Positions 36,402 to 45,457 of a DNA stretch of 64,000 bases are shown here, in pieces. The stretch covers positions 5,270,001 through 5,334,000 of the forward strand of contig NZ_CP059724.1 of NCBI RefSeq assembly GCF_022369515.1, in the 5' to 3' direction. The stretch comes from Paenibacillus sp. 19GGS1-52 (lineage in GTDB: Bacteria; Bacillota; Bacilli; Paenibacillales; Paenibacillaceae). The notes below the pieces were generated by a model that ran no database searches, was not told the DNA's origin, and was given only the letters and a program-made list of their open reading frames with translations. Both the position numbers and the translations under genes were made by a program. Every line of letters begins with the position of its first letter. Position 1 is the first letter of the stretch.

Positions 36402-38675
36402 TTACTGCTCTGCCACTAGTGCGTTTAACTCTCGTAGATCCTCTGCCAAATTCTCTTCAGTATATTTGCCGAGACCGAACCCGATCATCGCTCGGAGTGG
36501 CATATATTTCATCATCGCCTCGAACATATCCGGGTTATCGTCCATGGCGTCTTCCAACCCGAAGATGCTGCTGTACTTCTTCGCTCTGTCTGCAGTAAGC
36601 GGGTTCTCCAGCAGATCGCCAACGGTCGTATTGCGGTGGAAACTAACCGGTGCAATGTGCGTAGTTGATTCTACTTCAATAGAAGCAGACAGGCGAATAT
36701 CCCGTGAGGAGGAACCGATGCATATTGTAAAGGCGCCGCTCTCCACATGCCAATCGCCAAGATTGACGTTGTAATACGCGAAGGAGCGTTTATTCAGCGC
36801 AAAGGTTACCACTTGCTCTTCCCCTGGCTGAAGCTCCAGCTTCTGGAAGCCCTTTAGCTCCTGCAGCGGGCGGATCACGCTGCTCTTCACATCGCTTACG
36901 TACAGCTGGACGATTTCTTTGCCGGGACGGCTGCCCGTATTCTTGACAGTAACGGTGACCTGTAAGGTCTCGGCATCGTTCATTTTGCTTGCGGAGAGCC
37001 GCAAATCGCTATATTCGAACTCGGTATAGCTGAGTCCGAAGCCGAATGGGAACAGCGGTGCGATTTCTTTTTTATCATAATAACGGTAGCCGACGAACAG
37101 GCCTTCTTTATACTCCACCTTGTCGCCTTCGCCGGGGAAATTCAGAAAGGACGGATTGTCGCTCAGCTTCTGCGGGAAGGTCTCCGCCAATTTGCCACTG
37201 GGGCTTACCTCTCCAAAGAGCAAGTCGGCAATTGCACCACCAAAAGCCTGACCACCGAGATAGCCTTCAAGAATTCCCTTGGTGTGGGTAATCCACGGCA
37301 TCGCAACCGGCGACCCGTTGCTGAGCACGACCACGATATTGCTCTGGACTTCGGCTACCGCTGCAATCAGCGCCTGATGGCTCTCTGGAAGCGACAGATG
37401 ACTGCGGTCGTAACCCTCTGATTCATAACTATCTGGAAGTCCCAGGAACAACACTGCTACCTCCCCTTGGGCCGCGGTTTCGCGCGCCTCTTGCAGCAAA
37501 GCTTCGTTAATCTCTTTAGAATCCAGCTCGTAACCTTGAGCATAGAGCAGCTCTACAGCATCGCCGGTAATGGCTTGAATTTCGGCAAAAGCATCATCCA
37601 GCCGGGTCGGATTCACATGTGAGCTGCCTCCGCCCTGATAACGCGGCTTCTTGGCGAATTCGCCGATGATGGCAATCGAACCCTGCTTGGAGAGCGGCAG
37701 AATCCCTTCTTCATTCCGCAGCAGTACCATGCTCTCCCGCGCTACTTCCCGCGCCAGCTGATGATGATCGTCTATACTAAACGTAGCGTTCTCTTGAGCA
37801 TTATCCACCGACTTAAAGATAAACGTCAGCAACCGCTCAACCGCCAGATCTAACGTTTCCACAGACAGTTCGCCGCTGTTTACGGCGGCTACGATTTTGG
37901 CATCGCCGATGCCGCCGCTGGATGGCATTTCCAGCTCCAGTCCGGCCTGCAATGCCTTAACCCGCTCGTTCACCGCGCCCCAATCGGAGACAACAAAGCC
38001 CTCAAAGCCCCACTCGTCTCGAAGAATCTTCGTCAGTAAATACGGACTTTCAGAAGCATACTCCCCATTCAACCGATTATAGGAACACATTACGCTCCAA
38101 GGCTGACTTTGCTTAATAGCCCCTTCAAAGCTGGCTAGGTAAATCTCGCGCAGGGTGCGCTCATCAATTACAGCATCGATGGACATTCTGCGATGCTCCT
38201 GATTATTAGCGGCAAAATGCTTCAAAGAAGTGCCAACACCTTGGCTCTGCACGCCCTTGATATGATTCGCACCCATCTCCGAGGATAGATAAGGGTCCTC
38301 TGAAAAGTATTCGAAATTCCGCCCGTTCAGCGGAGAGCGCTTAATATTCGTGCCCGGGCCGAGCAGAACGGCAACGTTCTCTGCCTGACATTCTTTGCCA
38401 AGCGCTTCCCCTACGCGTCCGATTAATTCACGGTTCCAGGAGGAGGCCAGCCCAGCGGCCGAAGGAAAACAGGTCGCCGGCACACTGTTGTGAAGGCCAA
38501 GGTGGTCGGCACTTTCTTTTTGCTTACGCAAGCCATGCGGTCCATCTGTCACCATTAAAGCCGGGATTCCCAACCGCTCAATGCCTTTAGTATTCCAGAA
38601 GTCCAGTCCTGAGCAGAGCCCAGCTTTCTCTTCAAGTGTCATTTGTGAGATGAGATTCTGTATTTTCGTTGTCAT
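36402..38675 (-). CDS. GH3 beta-glycosidase
   Basis: 757 residues in the usual order: TIM barrel (1-310) with substrate motif [19 protein letters not shown] and the nucleophile Asp231 in [10 protein letters not shown]; alpha/beta sandwich (about 330-560) with GGSSHVNPT and [12 protein letters not shown]; and a fibronectin III-like C-terminal domain (about 585-665, [21 protein letters not shown]). There is no signal peptide, so it is intracellular. GH3 of this type is a beta-glucosidase or related enzyme. It is divergent from the AraC regulator at 38792, which may control it. Confidence 0.95.
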   Translation of the reverse strand: MTTKIQNLISQMTLEEKAGLCSGLDFWNTKGIERLGIPALMVTDGPHGLRKQKESADHLGLHNSVPATCFPSAAGLASSWNRELIGRVGEALGKECQAENVAVLLGPGTNIKRSPLNGRNFEYFSEDPYLSSEMGANHIKGVQSQGVGTSLKHFAANNQEHRRMSIDAVIDERTLREIYLASFEGAIKQSQPWSVMCSYNRLNGEYASESPYLLTKILRDEWGFEGFVVSDWGAVNERVKALQAGLELEMPSSGGIGDAKIVAAVNSGELSVETLDLAVERLLTFIFKSVDNAQENATFSIDDHHQLAREVARESMVLLRNEEGILPLSKQGSIAIIGEFAKKPRYQGGGSSHVNPTRLDDAFAEIQAITGDAVELLYAQGYELDSKEINEALLQEARETAAQGEVAVLFLGLPDSYESEGYDRSHLSLPESHQALIAAVAEVQSNIVVVLSNGSPVAMPWITHTKGILEGYLGGQAFGGAIADLLFGEVSPSGKLAETFPQKLSDNPSFLNFPGEGDKVEYKEGLFVGYRYYDKKEIAPLFPFGFGLSYTEFEYSDLRLSASKMNDAETLQVTVTVKNTGSRPGKEIVQLYVSDVKSSVIRPLQELKGFQKLELQPGEEQVVTFALNKRSFAYYNVNLGDWHVESGAFTICIGSSSRDIRLSASIEVESTTHIAPVSFHRNTTVGDLLENPLTADRAKKYSSIFGLEDAMDDNPDMFEAMMKYMPLRAMIGFGLGKYTEENLAEDLRELNALVAEQ

Positions 38676-38791
38676 CCTTTGCCTCCTCTGAATACGTTTA
38701 CTTTACTATCCTCATTCTAATAGACTTCATTCGGAATTTATGGCATTATCATTGTATTATTGGTATTTTCATTGGATGGGAGGGAGAAATA

Positions 38792-40054
38792 TTGGTTACT
38801 CTGGAGGGTCAGGAAGGAAGGCAGTATATTTGCAAATTAATCTATGAAGCCTATCAGATTCCAGTGTTTATGCTGGACTCCGGTCGGAGGATTGTGCATC
38901 AGTTGCCGTTATCGTTAGAAGGTCGCCCTTTGACTCCTGACTTTGGGGAGATGCTTAAGGAAATCACAGATCCTATAAACTCAGCAGGCCCTCCTGATCC
39001 TGCGGCGGTAGCTGCTTCAGTTCTACCATTCATCCGCAGCACCCAATCTCTGGAGAATTTCATAATTCTCCCTCTACCTTCGGAGCCTCAGGCCGCCGAA
39101 ACAATCGTGATCGGGCCCTCTCTTTACGAACCCCTTACCGAGAGCAACGCAGCGAATCTACTGCGCGACAATAATATTCCGCTGGGGCTACAGGAGGAGT
39201 GGCTGCACTATTACCGCAACCTAACCGTATTAACCCGGACGAGATTGTACCATGCTGCTATGCTGCTATACACGCTGGTCACTGGCCAAACCTTAACTAT
39301 TACCGAGCTGCTGCTGGATGCCCGCACGTCGGAGCCGAAGCAAAAGCAGCCAGTCGGCAGCCCCGATCTGAATGTTTCCTTCCGGCGCGAGAATATATGG
39401 CTGCACCACGAACCGATGCAGGAACAGGATTTGTTCCGCCATATCCAGAACGGAAATAAAGCAGAGCTACTGCGCACGCACGCCACCTTTTCTGAGGAGA
39501 AATACGGGCTACTCTCCAAAAAAAGCCATCTACGCAGTAAAAAAAATCTGGCAGTCGCTTCTATTACGCTAGCGACTCGTGCAGCTATTGCTGGAGGACT
39601 GTTCTGGGAGATTGCCTATACATTAAGCGACTTTCATATTCAGCACATCGAAGAATTGAGGGATGTTCCTGCCGTAGATAATGCCGTCCTCGACGCCCTG
39701 TGCGACTTCGCCGATCAGGTTAGGGATAACCGGAAATCCAAGCTGTCACGCACCGCGGCGGTCTGCCAGAACTATATTTTCAACCACTTGTATGAGGAGC
39801 TTTCTTTGGACAAGCTGGCGGAGGTGGCAGGCTTAAATGGAAGCTATCTCTCCCAGCTGTTCAAGAAGGAGACCGGGATCGCGATCAGTGATTATATTCA
39901 ACGGGAACGGATAGAAGAGGCCAAACGGCTGATGGAGTATTCCGGCATTACCTTGTCAGACATCGCAACCCGGCTCCATTTTAACGATCAGAGCTATTTT
40001 ACCAAGGTATTCAAGAAATACACCGGCACTACGCCAAGACAATTCAGAAATTAG
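38792..40054 (+). CDS. AraC family transcriptional regulator
   Basis: 420 residues from TTG 38792, chosen because GGGAGGGAG precedes it at the right distance and the ORF upstream of it overlaps the divergent promoter. The C-terminal 100 residues are two AraC helix-turn-helices (LDKLAEVAGLNGSYLSQLFKKETG and LSDIATRLHFNDQSYFTKVFKKYTG). The N-terminal 300 residues have a PAS/GAF-like beginning (ICKLIYEAYQIPVFMLDSGRR) and no receiver domain. Position, 116 bases from the divergent GH3 gene, suggests it regulates that gene. Confidence 0.9.
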   Translation: MVTLEGQEGRQYICKLIYEAYQIPVFMLDSGRRIVHQLPLSLEGRPLTPDFGEMLKEITDPINSAGPPDPAAVAASVLPFIRSTQSLENFIILPLPSEPQAAETIVIGPSLYEPLTESNAANLLRDNNIPLGLQEEWLHYYRNLTVLTRTRLYHAAMLLYTLVTGQTLTITELLLDARTSEPKQKQPVGSPDLNVSFRRENIWLHHEPMQEQDLFRHIQNGNKAELLRTHATFSEEKYGLLSKKSHLRSKKNLAVASITLATRAAIAGGLFWEIAYTLSDFHIQHIEELRDVPAVDNAVLDALCDFADQVRDNRKSKLSRTAAVCQNYIFNHLYEELSLDKLAEVAGLNGSYLSQLFKKETGIAISDYIQRERIEEAKRLMEYSGITLSDIATRLHFNDQSYFTKVFKKYTGTTPRQFRN

Positions 40055-40111
40055 TATGGTACAATTTAGGGAATATAACTTTTGGAACGATTTCTAAAAG
40101 GAGCGGTGACT

Positions 40112-40486
40112 ATGGGCATTGGCGTTATAGTTATAGTGGTGTTTGTATTTATTGTGATACGGGCTCTCCTGCGCGATAACAGTCATAAAGAAAGACGGAG
40201 CAGGAGCAGCAGAAGCAGTCGCAATCTCAATGATGACGCAACAAGCCTTTCCTTCTTGGCTGTTGCTAATCCAGATTTACTGAATGAGCAGAGCTCTAAT
40301 GATTCTTCTCCTAGCAATCATCATGGCAAGAATCACTCTGACCCTAGTAACCACAGCGACCACAGTAAACCTATCGACTCCGGCGGGTGGGGCCATAGTG
40401 GTCATAGCGATTTTGGTGGCGGTGGCCATAGTGGGCATTTTGACTCCGGTGGTGGTGGTGACTCTGGCGGCGGTGGCGGCGATTGA
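40112..40486 (+). CDS. Membrane-anchored low-complexity Gly/His/Ser protein
   Basis: 124 residues from ATG 40112, with AAAAGGAGCGG upstream. A single N-terminal membrane helix (GVIVIVVFVFIVIRALL) is followed by a basic segment (KERRSRSSRSSR) and a low-complexity C-terminus of His, Ser, Gly and Asp (HSGHSDFGGGGHSGH, SGGGGDSGGGGGD). The histidine-rich tail could bind metal ions, but this is speculative. I know no defined function. A terminator follows directly, so it is a separate small transcription unit or read-through partner of the AraC gene. Confidence 0.7.
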   Translation: MGIGVIVIVVFVFIVIRALLRDNSHKERRSRSSRSSRNLNDDATSLSFLAVANPDLLNEQSSNDSSPSNHHGKNHSDPSNHSDHSKPIDSGGWGHSGHSDFGGGGHSGHFDSGGGGDSGGGGGD

Positions 40487-40495
40487 AGCTAAAAC

Positions 40496-40541
40496 AACAA
40501 AGAACCCGTTGGCACGTGTAAGTGTCTGCGGGTTCTTTGTT
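40496..40541. terminator. Bidirectional terminator between the Gly/His-rich gene and the BKACE gene
   Basis: AACAAAGAACCCG (40496-40508) and CGGGTTCTTTGTT (40529-40541) form a 13-bp perfect stem with a 20-base loop. It serves both convergent transcripts. Confidence 0.85.
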
Positions 40542-40572
40542 ACCATTTCATTTATCGGCCTACATCGGATTA

Positions 40573-41370
40573 TTACCGGACGTTCAGCATAGTTCGCGTA
40601 TCCTCCGGGCTGGCAACCTCTAATTCCATAGCTTCAATGATACTCGCTACCTTCGCTACAAGCTGGGCATTGCTGCTGGCGCGCTCGTGTTCCGTAAGAT
40701 AATCACTGTCCTCAAAGCCGATCCGTACCAAGCTCGCTCCCATCGCAATAGCTGCTGTAATAATGGAATAATCACTTCGTCTTGCATGAGTAATTCCCCA
40801 CAAGGCGTCCCGCGGAACGCAGCTTCGCAAAGCGATTAAGGCATCAATGGTAGCCGGTGTGCCACCCTGATGACCCAGTACAAGATCAAACAGAATCGGC
40901 TTTGGTAGGTTAAACTGCTTATCCAGCTCTAGTACCGTATGGATCATGCCCAGTTCAAAAATTTCGATTTCCGGAACCTTATGATTCTCTAGGATCTGCG
41001 CCACGCAATACTTCACCTCGCCAAGCGGGTTCCGATAGATGGCCTCCCCAAGATTCACTGATCCCACATTCAAAGACACTGTCTCTACCTTGTCATAGGC
41101 TAAGGGTGTACAGCGCTGCTCAATAGTCAGCTCAGATAGCCCACCCGTCGAAGCTTGGATCACGATGTCGCTCTCACGGATAATCCGTTCCACCGTTTCT
41201 TTGAACAGACTGATATCGGCCGTTAGCTGGCCCCCACCGTCTCTTACATGCATGTGAACCATGGCAGCTCCTGCCTGCCTAGCATCCAGCACCTCCCGGG
41301 CAAGATCCGCCGGATCAATAGCAGTGACTTGGGCAGAGGTTGGGGCAACAGAGATAATCACCTTTCTCAT
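40573..41370 (-). CDS. BKACE family beta-keto acid cleavage enzyme (DUF849)
   Basis: 265 residues. Zinc ligands in MVHMHVRDGGG (His-x-His) and a Glu in LVRIGFEDSDYL, with KVIISVAPTSA at the N-terminus, match the 3-keto-5-aminohexanoate cleavage enzyme superfamily. BKACE proteins cleave a beta-keto acid using acetyl-CoA, releasing acetoacetate and a new CoA ester. Start ATG 41370 has GAGGAG upstream and overlaps the stop of the DUF1537 kinase (ATGA), so the longer opening to 41478 is not used. The substrate is unknown; the operon partners suggest a sugar-acid derivative. Confidence 0.88.
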   Translation of the reverse strand: MRKVIISVAPTSAQVTAIDPADLAREVLDARQAGAAMVHMHVRDGGGQLTADISLFKETVERIIRESDIVIQASTGGLSELTIEQRCTPLAYDKVETVSLNVGSVNLGEAIYRNPLGEVKYCVAQILENHKVPEIEIFELGMIHTVLELDKQFNLPKPILFDLVLGHQGGTPATIDALIALRSCVPRDALWGITHARRSDYSIITAAIAMGASLVRIGFEDSDYLTEHERASSNAQLVAKVASIIEAMELEVASPEDTRTMLNVR

Positions 41371-42797
41371 GAGGTTAGCTCCTCTACAATTTCTTTTAGC
41401 GTAGACTCTTCCCCGACATTCCCTGGAAAAATCACATACGGCAGCTGTGGGAACTTGCTTTCCTCCCCACAGATCCACACGGGAATGCCTGGCTTGATCT
41501 GCCCAGCTACGATAGCTTGCTGCACCTGCAAGGCCTTGGTTCCAATATCGCTAGAGGTGATGCCCCCTTTGGCAATAATAAACCGGGGTCGGATCTGCAA
41601 GCTGCCGACAATGCTGGTTAGCGCGTCCGAGATTTTAACGGATATTCTCAGCTCATCCTCTTTGTTACCACTGTTCAGGTCCAGCCGTTCACGCCTTGTA
41701 CAAAGGGCAACGGTTCTATTCTGACTCAGCAGCAGCGTGCACTCTTCAATCACCCTAGCGATTTCACGCTGCACAATTTCCTCAGACTCCACCATCAAAT
41801 GCTGATTAAACTCTAGCGTGACCACATTGCTGCCTTGCTTCAGTTGCTCCAGTTGTGCTGTAGTTTTCGCGGTATGCGAGCCGGCAACAATTAGGCCTCC
41901 TTGGCCCTCCCCCGAACCCATAAGCTGCTCGGCTGTCAGCAGTGGCTGCTCGCTGATCCCGCCAATCACCCTTACAAAGCTAGCAGCTGTCCGATAGAGG
42001 AACTTCTTCCCATCTGCCAGCGACTCATATAAAGCAATGCAAAATACCTGCAGGTCGCAATAGTCCAGCGCATTAACGACCACTTTATTGAAGCCTGTTA
42101 CTGCCTTCAGCTTCCTCACAATAGCCGTGATCTCACAGGATCTCAGCTCTTCCAGAGAGATCATCGTCACGCTGTCCTGCAGGAAGTCGCCTCCGGTTTT
42201 CTCCTCCACCCATTCCCCGAGCTGGGATGAAGTGTAGCCAAAGGTTTTGTCTCTGGCGAACTCCGTCTCGCCACTGGGCGTAAGCAGGCCATGATCAGCA
42301 ACATAGTGAATGTTATTAACCGTGAACCGTCCACCCTCTTTGAAAAAAGGGCAGAGGATCTCACCGTCAAATTTGTAGCTCACCTTGCTTTCGATGCTGT
42401 CTTTTATAACCTCGGTCTCCAACGGATAATGTCCGCGCATAGTGGAATCCCCACGGCTGATAATCATATAATCTCGACCCAACTGCCGGGAGACGGTCAT
42501 AATATTCTCGGCAATTTCCTGATGGGCGGCACTCGTTTCCGCTGCGGTAAAGCTTCTTGAGTTCGTCAGGATAAAAAACACCTTCTCCGGGGTAAGAAAA
42601 CCCTTTCGAATACTCTCTAACGCCCAATCGGTGATTACCGTTACATCATGTACTGTCTGCACACCTGTTGGGTCATCATCCAGGACAATAATTTTACTAT
42701 GATTACTCTTAAGTGCTACAGATAACAGCTCTTCCAGACGTTGTGCGTCCGGTTCGGCAAATCTGCTCTGTATCTCACTCAGCTTCAGCTTCTCCAT
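41367..42797 (-). CDS. Four-carbon acid sugar kinase family protein (DUF1537)
   Basis: 476 residues, two-domain DUF1537 protein. The N-terminal substrate domain carries LDDDPTGVQTVHDV and ISRGDSTMRGHYPLETEV; the C-terminal nucleotide domain has AGSHTAKTTAQLEQL and FIIAKGGITSSDIGTKAL. Known members phosphorylate D- or L-threonate, D-erythronate and 3-oxo-isoapionate. The usual partners (PdxA2 dehydrogenase, aldolase OtnC, RuBisCO-like protein) are missing here; instead a BKACE enzyme follows in overlap and a racemase-like gene precedes it. Confidence 0.92.
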   Translation of the reverse strand: MEKLKLSEIQSRFAEPDAQRLEELLSVALKSNHSKIIVLDDDPTGVQTVHDVTVITDWALESIRKGFLTPEKVFFILTNSRSFTAAETSAAHQEIAENIMTVSRQLGRDYMIISRGDSTMRGHYPLETEVIKDSIESKVSYKFDGEILCPFFKEGGRFTVNNIHYVADHGLLTPSGETEFARDKTFGYTSSQLGEWVEEKTGGDFLQDSVTMISLEELRSCEITAIVRKLKAVTGFNKVVVNALDYCDLQVFCIALYESLADGKKFLYRTAASFVRVIGGISEQPLLTAEQLMGSGEGQGGLIVAGSHTAKTTAQLEQLKQGSNVVTLEFNQHLMVESEEIVQREIARVIEECTLLLSQNRTVALCTRRERLDLNSGNKEDELRISVKISDALTSIVGSLQIRPRFIIAKGGITSSDIGTKALQVQQAIVAGQIKPGIPVWICGEESKFPQLPYVIFPGNVGEESTLKEIVEELTS

Positions 42798-42819
42798 CCA
42801 GGTTCACCTTTCTCTTGTC

Positions 42820-43479
42820 CTATAGACTATCTAGCAGTTCTTTCACCTGCTGAACGCCAAACCGCGGGGAAGAGAGCACAGGCTTGCCCGTTGCAACCTC
42901 CAGAGCCTGCTCCATTCTGGCCATCGAGCCTTGAGCCAGTACAATGACATCCGCATGCTCTGCGGCTTCAATAGCTGTCCGCAGCAGGATGGCGTCATGA
43001 TCCGCCGGTTTGCCGGAGACCAACGCGTCGAAGGCACCTGCCGCGAGACCGTTCACCAAAGTAACTTCCTTGCCAGCTTCCTTAGCTTTGCTGCGGATGA
43101 GCCGCATCGTCGGCGCAAGCGTGGATGGCAGAGTCGCCAGCACAGCAATTCGACTGTACCCTTCAACCGCCTTCGCCGCCATCAAGTCATCTATCTTCAC
43201 AATCGGCACACCGATCAATTGTCGCGCAGCATCGGCAACCTCGCCCACGGAAGAACAGGTATTGAGAATCACATCGGCCCCAAGCTCTTCCCCGTTATGG
43301 AAATATTGCACCAGCCGTCTGGCTACACCGGGTGGAACCTCTCCCGCCTGCACCACATCTCCAATCAAGCTATCATCAATAATGTTGACCAATCGGATAT
43401 CTGGCAGCAGCTCCTTGAATATCGCCTTCAGCGGATCAGCCAACCCTTGTCCTGTATACACAGCTACCACGGTCTTCAT
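42820..43479 (-). CDS. Asp/Glu racemase superfamily protein with a single cysteine
   Basis: 219 residues. The fold is recognised by MKTVVAVYTGQGLADPL, ADVILNTCSSVGEVAD (Cys75) and HADVIVLAQGSMARME near the end. Racemases of this superfamily use two cysteines; the second position reads AQGSMAR, and Cys75 is the only Cys in the protein, so two-base racemisation is unlikely. Isomerase, decarboxylase or lyase activity, as in maleate isomerase or arylmalonate decarboxylase relatives, is possible. It is first in a three-gene operon with the DUF1537 kinase and BKACE genes. Confidence 0.85.
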   Translation of the reverse strand: MKTVVAVYTGQGLADPLKAIFKELLPDIRLVNIIDDSLIGDVVQAGEVPPGVARRLVQYFHNGEELGADVILNTCSSVGEVADAARQLIGVPIVKIDDLMAAKAVEGYSRIAVLATLPSTLAPTMRLIRSKAKEAGKEVTLVNGLAAGAFDALVSGKPADHDAILLRTAIEAAEHADVIVLAQGSMARMEQALEVATGKPVLSSPRFGVQQVKELLDSL

Positions 43480-43732
43480 CTCTACTCACTCCTTAGGTTA
43501 TTGCTTTCGGTTCTTATTCTTCTATACATATAAGTTGAACTTAAGATTTTGCTGAATCGGCTTTAATCGTAACTGCGGCGAATATTTGGACTTCCGGCCG
43601 CTGTTGTCTCCTGATTTTTTAATTTATGCCGCTTTAGCGGATGAAATCCGGAGACAGCCTTTGCTTTCGATGCGAGCTTTCCTACGGAAAGCTTTCAGGC
43701 GGTCGCTATCGCTCCTACAGTTCCAAAATTCC
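43480..43732. repeat. Intergenic segment with imperfect palindromes
   Basis: 253 bases between the GH127-like gene end and the racemase-like gene start. GCTGTTGTCTCC (43600-43611) pairs with GGAGACAGC (43650-43658), enclosing GATTTTTT...GAAATC and an inner CCGCTTTAGCGG hairpin, giving a branched palindrome; CGGAAAGCTTTC is another near 43697. It may terminate the GH127-like transcript or be another dispersed palindromic repeat. The plus-strand open frame here has no ribosome-binding site. Confidence 0.5.
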
Positions 43733-45457
43733 CTACCAGATAAAATCCTGCTCCGGACGTCGCAAGCTACCTTCCTTCATTGGCGCCTGCTCGAATACTA
43801 CACGTGAGGTGTAGAGCGGTTTGGTCTTGCCCTGTGGGGTAATGCTGACCACATCATCTCCGCGCCATTCGGTCACAAAGCTCTGATCCACAGCCGTTTC
43901 CACAGTTGTGCGGATACTGAGCGGGAACGTAATCGTAATCGTCTCACCTTCATAAGCCTCATCCAGCAGCAGGAAGCAGCGGTTCACCCAGCGGCTTGGC
44001 TCTTTGCCATGTCCTGCTGTTACTATGCCGTCACGTTCGCGGGTATATTTGATCTTGGTGAAGCCTGCCCATTCGGGAATACGCACCAGCAGACGGGGAA
44101 TATCGGCGTTAATGTTCAAGACAATCTTGCCTTCATGAGGCAGATAGCTATGTACATCCAGCCATTTGGAGCCACGGTTCAACAGGAAGTTTACACTAAC
44201 TGTGCCCTTGTGCTCTGTAACCGTATTGCTCCAGCCCATAAACAATCCGCGGGTTCCCGAGCCGAGGCAGCAGATTTGCAGATCATTCGTATGTCCCCGC
44301 CCTTCAATCACATCGCAGACGAAGTCATTCGGAGCCGAGTAGCCTGCAAAAGCCCCTCTGGTCCGGTCCGCCACTTTATAGTAGGAAACATCGCCATGAA
44401 TATCGTTCGAATGGTCTTCCGACTGCTGCACCCAATCCAAATCGAGCAGTTGAGATTCTGTTAAATGATTGCGCAGGAAACGTTCTACAGTACCCCAATA
44501 TTCAACATAACCGCTTTGGGCCAACGTAATTCCGGTTGAGATCAGATCCACCAGCGAACAAGTCTCGTGTTCATAAGCCTGTTCGTGCATGTCACCGGGA
44601 GTCCAGCCGAAGGTAGTGCCCACGGTCAGCGCCCAATCATAGCTCTTCTTCACCCAAGCGATCGTCGCTGCATTTCCGGTAAAAGCCCCGAATCGGGCAA
44701 TCGCATCCAGCGTTCCTATCCGCGTGTGGAAATGCCCACTCCGATACGCGAGCGCCGTATTAAAGCTGCCGTCCTCATTAAACACACCGCTGCGCTCGAT
44801 AATCAGCGCCGTAAAGAACTGGCATAACTCAAAAGCATCCTTATTGCCGGTCACCTCATGATATTTCAGGAGTGGCATGACCAGCCTGCCACAGAATGAA
44901 GCTGGGTCCGGTGCAAGACGCAGCAAGATCCCATTCGAGGAGGGCCAGCCCCCTTCCTTATATTCAGAGGCGGGGTAGAACCAGATGTCCCGTTCTTTAA
45001 TGGCAATCCGCTTCAATGCAGCTACATGGCGGTCTGCCGCTTCCTTCACCTTGGGATCTCCACTCTCCATATACCAAGAGGTCAGGGATAGAATGACTGC
45101 TCGTTGGTCGATCAGATTGGCGTTAGGCTCCCAGTCATGGGCTGGGCTGACCTGGCGGTAGCTAAGTCCGTCTTCTTTGAAAAAAGACATTAGATTTGCA
45201 CGGTACTTCGCTTCCGTTTCTTTGCCTTCGGTTGAACCCGTCATATGGCGGGCCAGCACCAGCGCATCAATCATCCGCCCGTGCGATGATCCATAGTCCC
45301 AATCTCCATGGGTCATGCAGGCCGGCTCTTGCAGCAAATCGGCCGCGAAAAACGGAATTCCGTCATGATCATGATCGGCAAGGCCCACAATCGCATTAAT
45401 GGCGTGCAAGGCCCTCTCTTCAAGCATTAGTGTGTCAGGAATCAGATGTTTGGACAT
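43733..45457 (-). CDS. GH127-like putative beta-L-arabinofuranosidase
   Basis: 574 residues, an alpha/alpha-barrel part (1-390) and a C-terminal beta part. HETC (Glu298, Cys300) and ICC (Cys396, Cys397) match the zinc thiolate site of GH127 enzymes, in which one of the paired cysteines is the nucleophile; spacing is close to that of the known enzyme. Overall similarity looks distant, so this may be an uncharacterised subfamily. No signal peptide. ATG 45457 overlaps the end of the response-regulator gene by 16 bases, and it ends the second ABC unit. Confidence 0.65.
   Translation of the reverse strand: MSKHLIPDTLMLEERALHAINAIVGLADHDHDGIPFFAADLLQEPACMTHGDWDYGSSHGRMIDALVLARHMTGSTEGKETEAKYRANLMSFFKEDGLSYRQVSPAHDWEPNANLIDQRAVILSLTSWYMESGDPKVKEAADRHVAALKRIAIKERDIWFYPASEYKEGGWPSSNGILLRLAPDPASFCGRLVMPLLKYHEVTGNKDAFELCQFFTALIIERSGVFNEDGSFNTALAYRSGHFHTRIGTLDAIARFGAFTGNAATIAWVKKSYDWALTVGTTFGWTPGDMHEQAYEHETCSLVDLISTGITLAQSGYVEYWGTVERFLRNHLTESQLLDLDWVQQSEDHSNDIHGDVSYYKVADRTRGAFAGYSAPNDFVCDVIEGRGHTNDLQICCLGSGTRGLFMGWSNTVTEHKGTVSVNFLLNRGSKWLDVHSYLPHEGKIVLNINADIPRLLVRIPEWAGFTKIKYTRERDGIVTAGHGKEPSRWVNRCFLLLDEAYEGETITITFPLSIRTTVETAVDQSFVTEWRGDDVVSITPQGKTKPLYTSRVVFEQAPMKEGSLRRPEQDFIW

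Noticed and set aside
42820-43479. Functional aspartate or glutamate racemase
   Set aside because: The second catalytic cysteine is missing, so a standard racemase function was not assigned.
43586-43807. Plus-strand open frame between the GH127-like and racemase-like genes
   Set aside because: It runs through a palindrome, has no ribosome-binding site and overlaps the end of the GH127-like gene.
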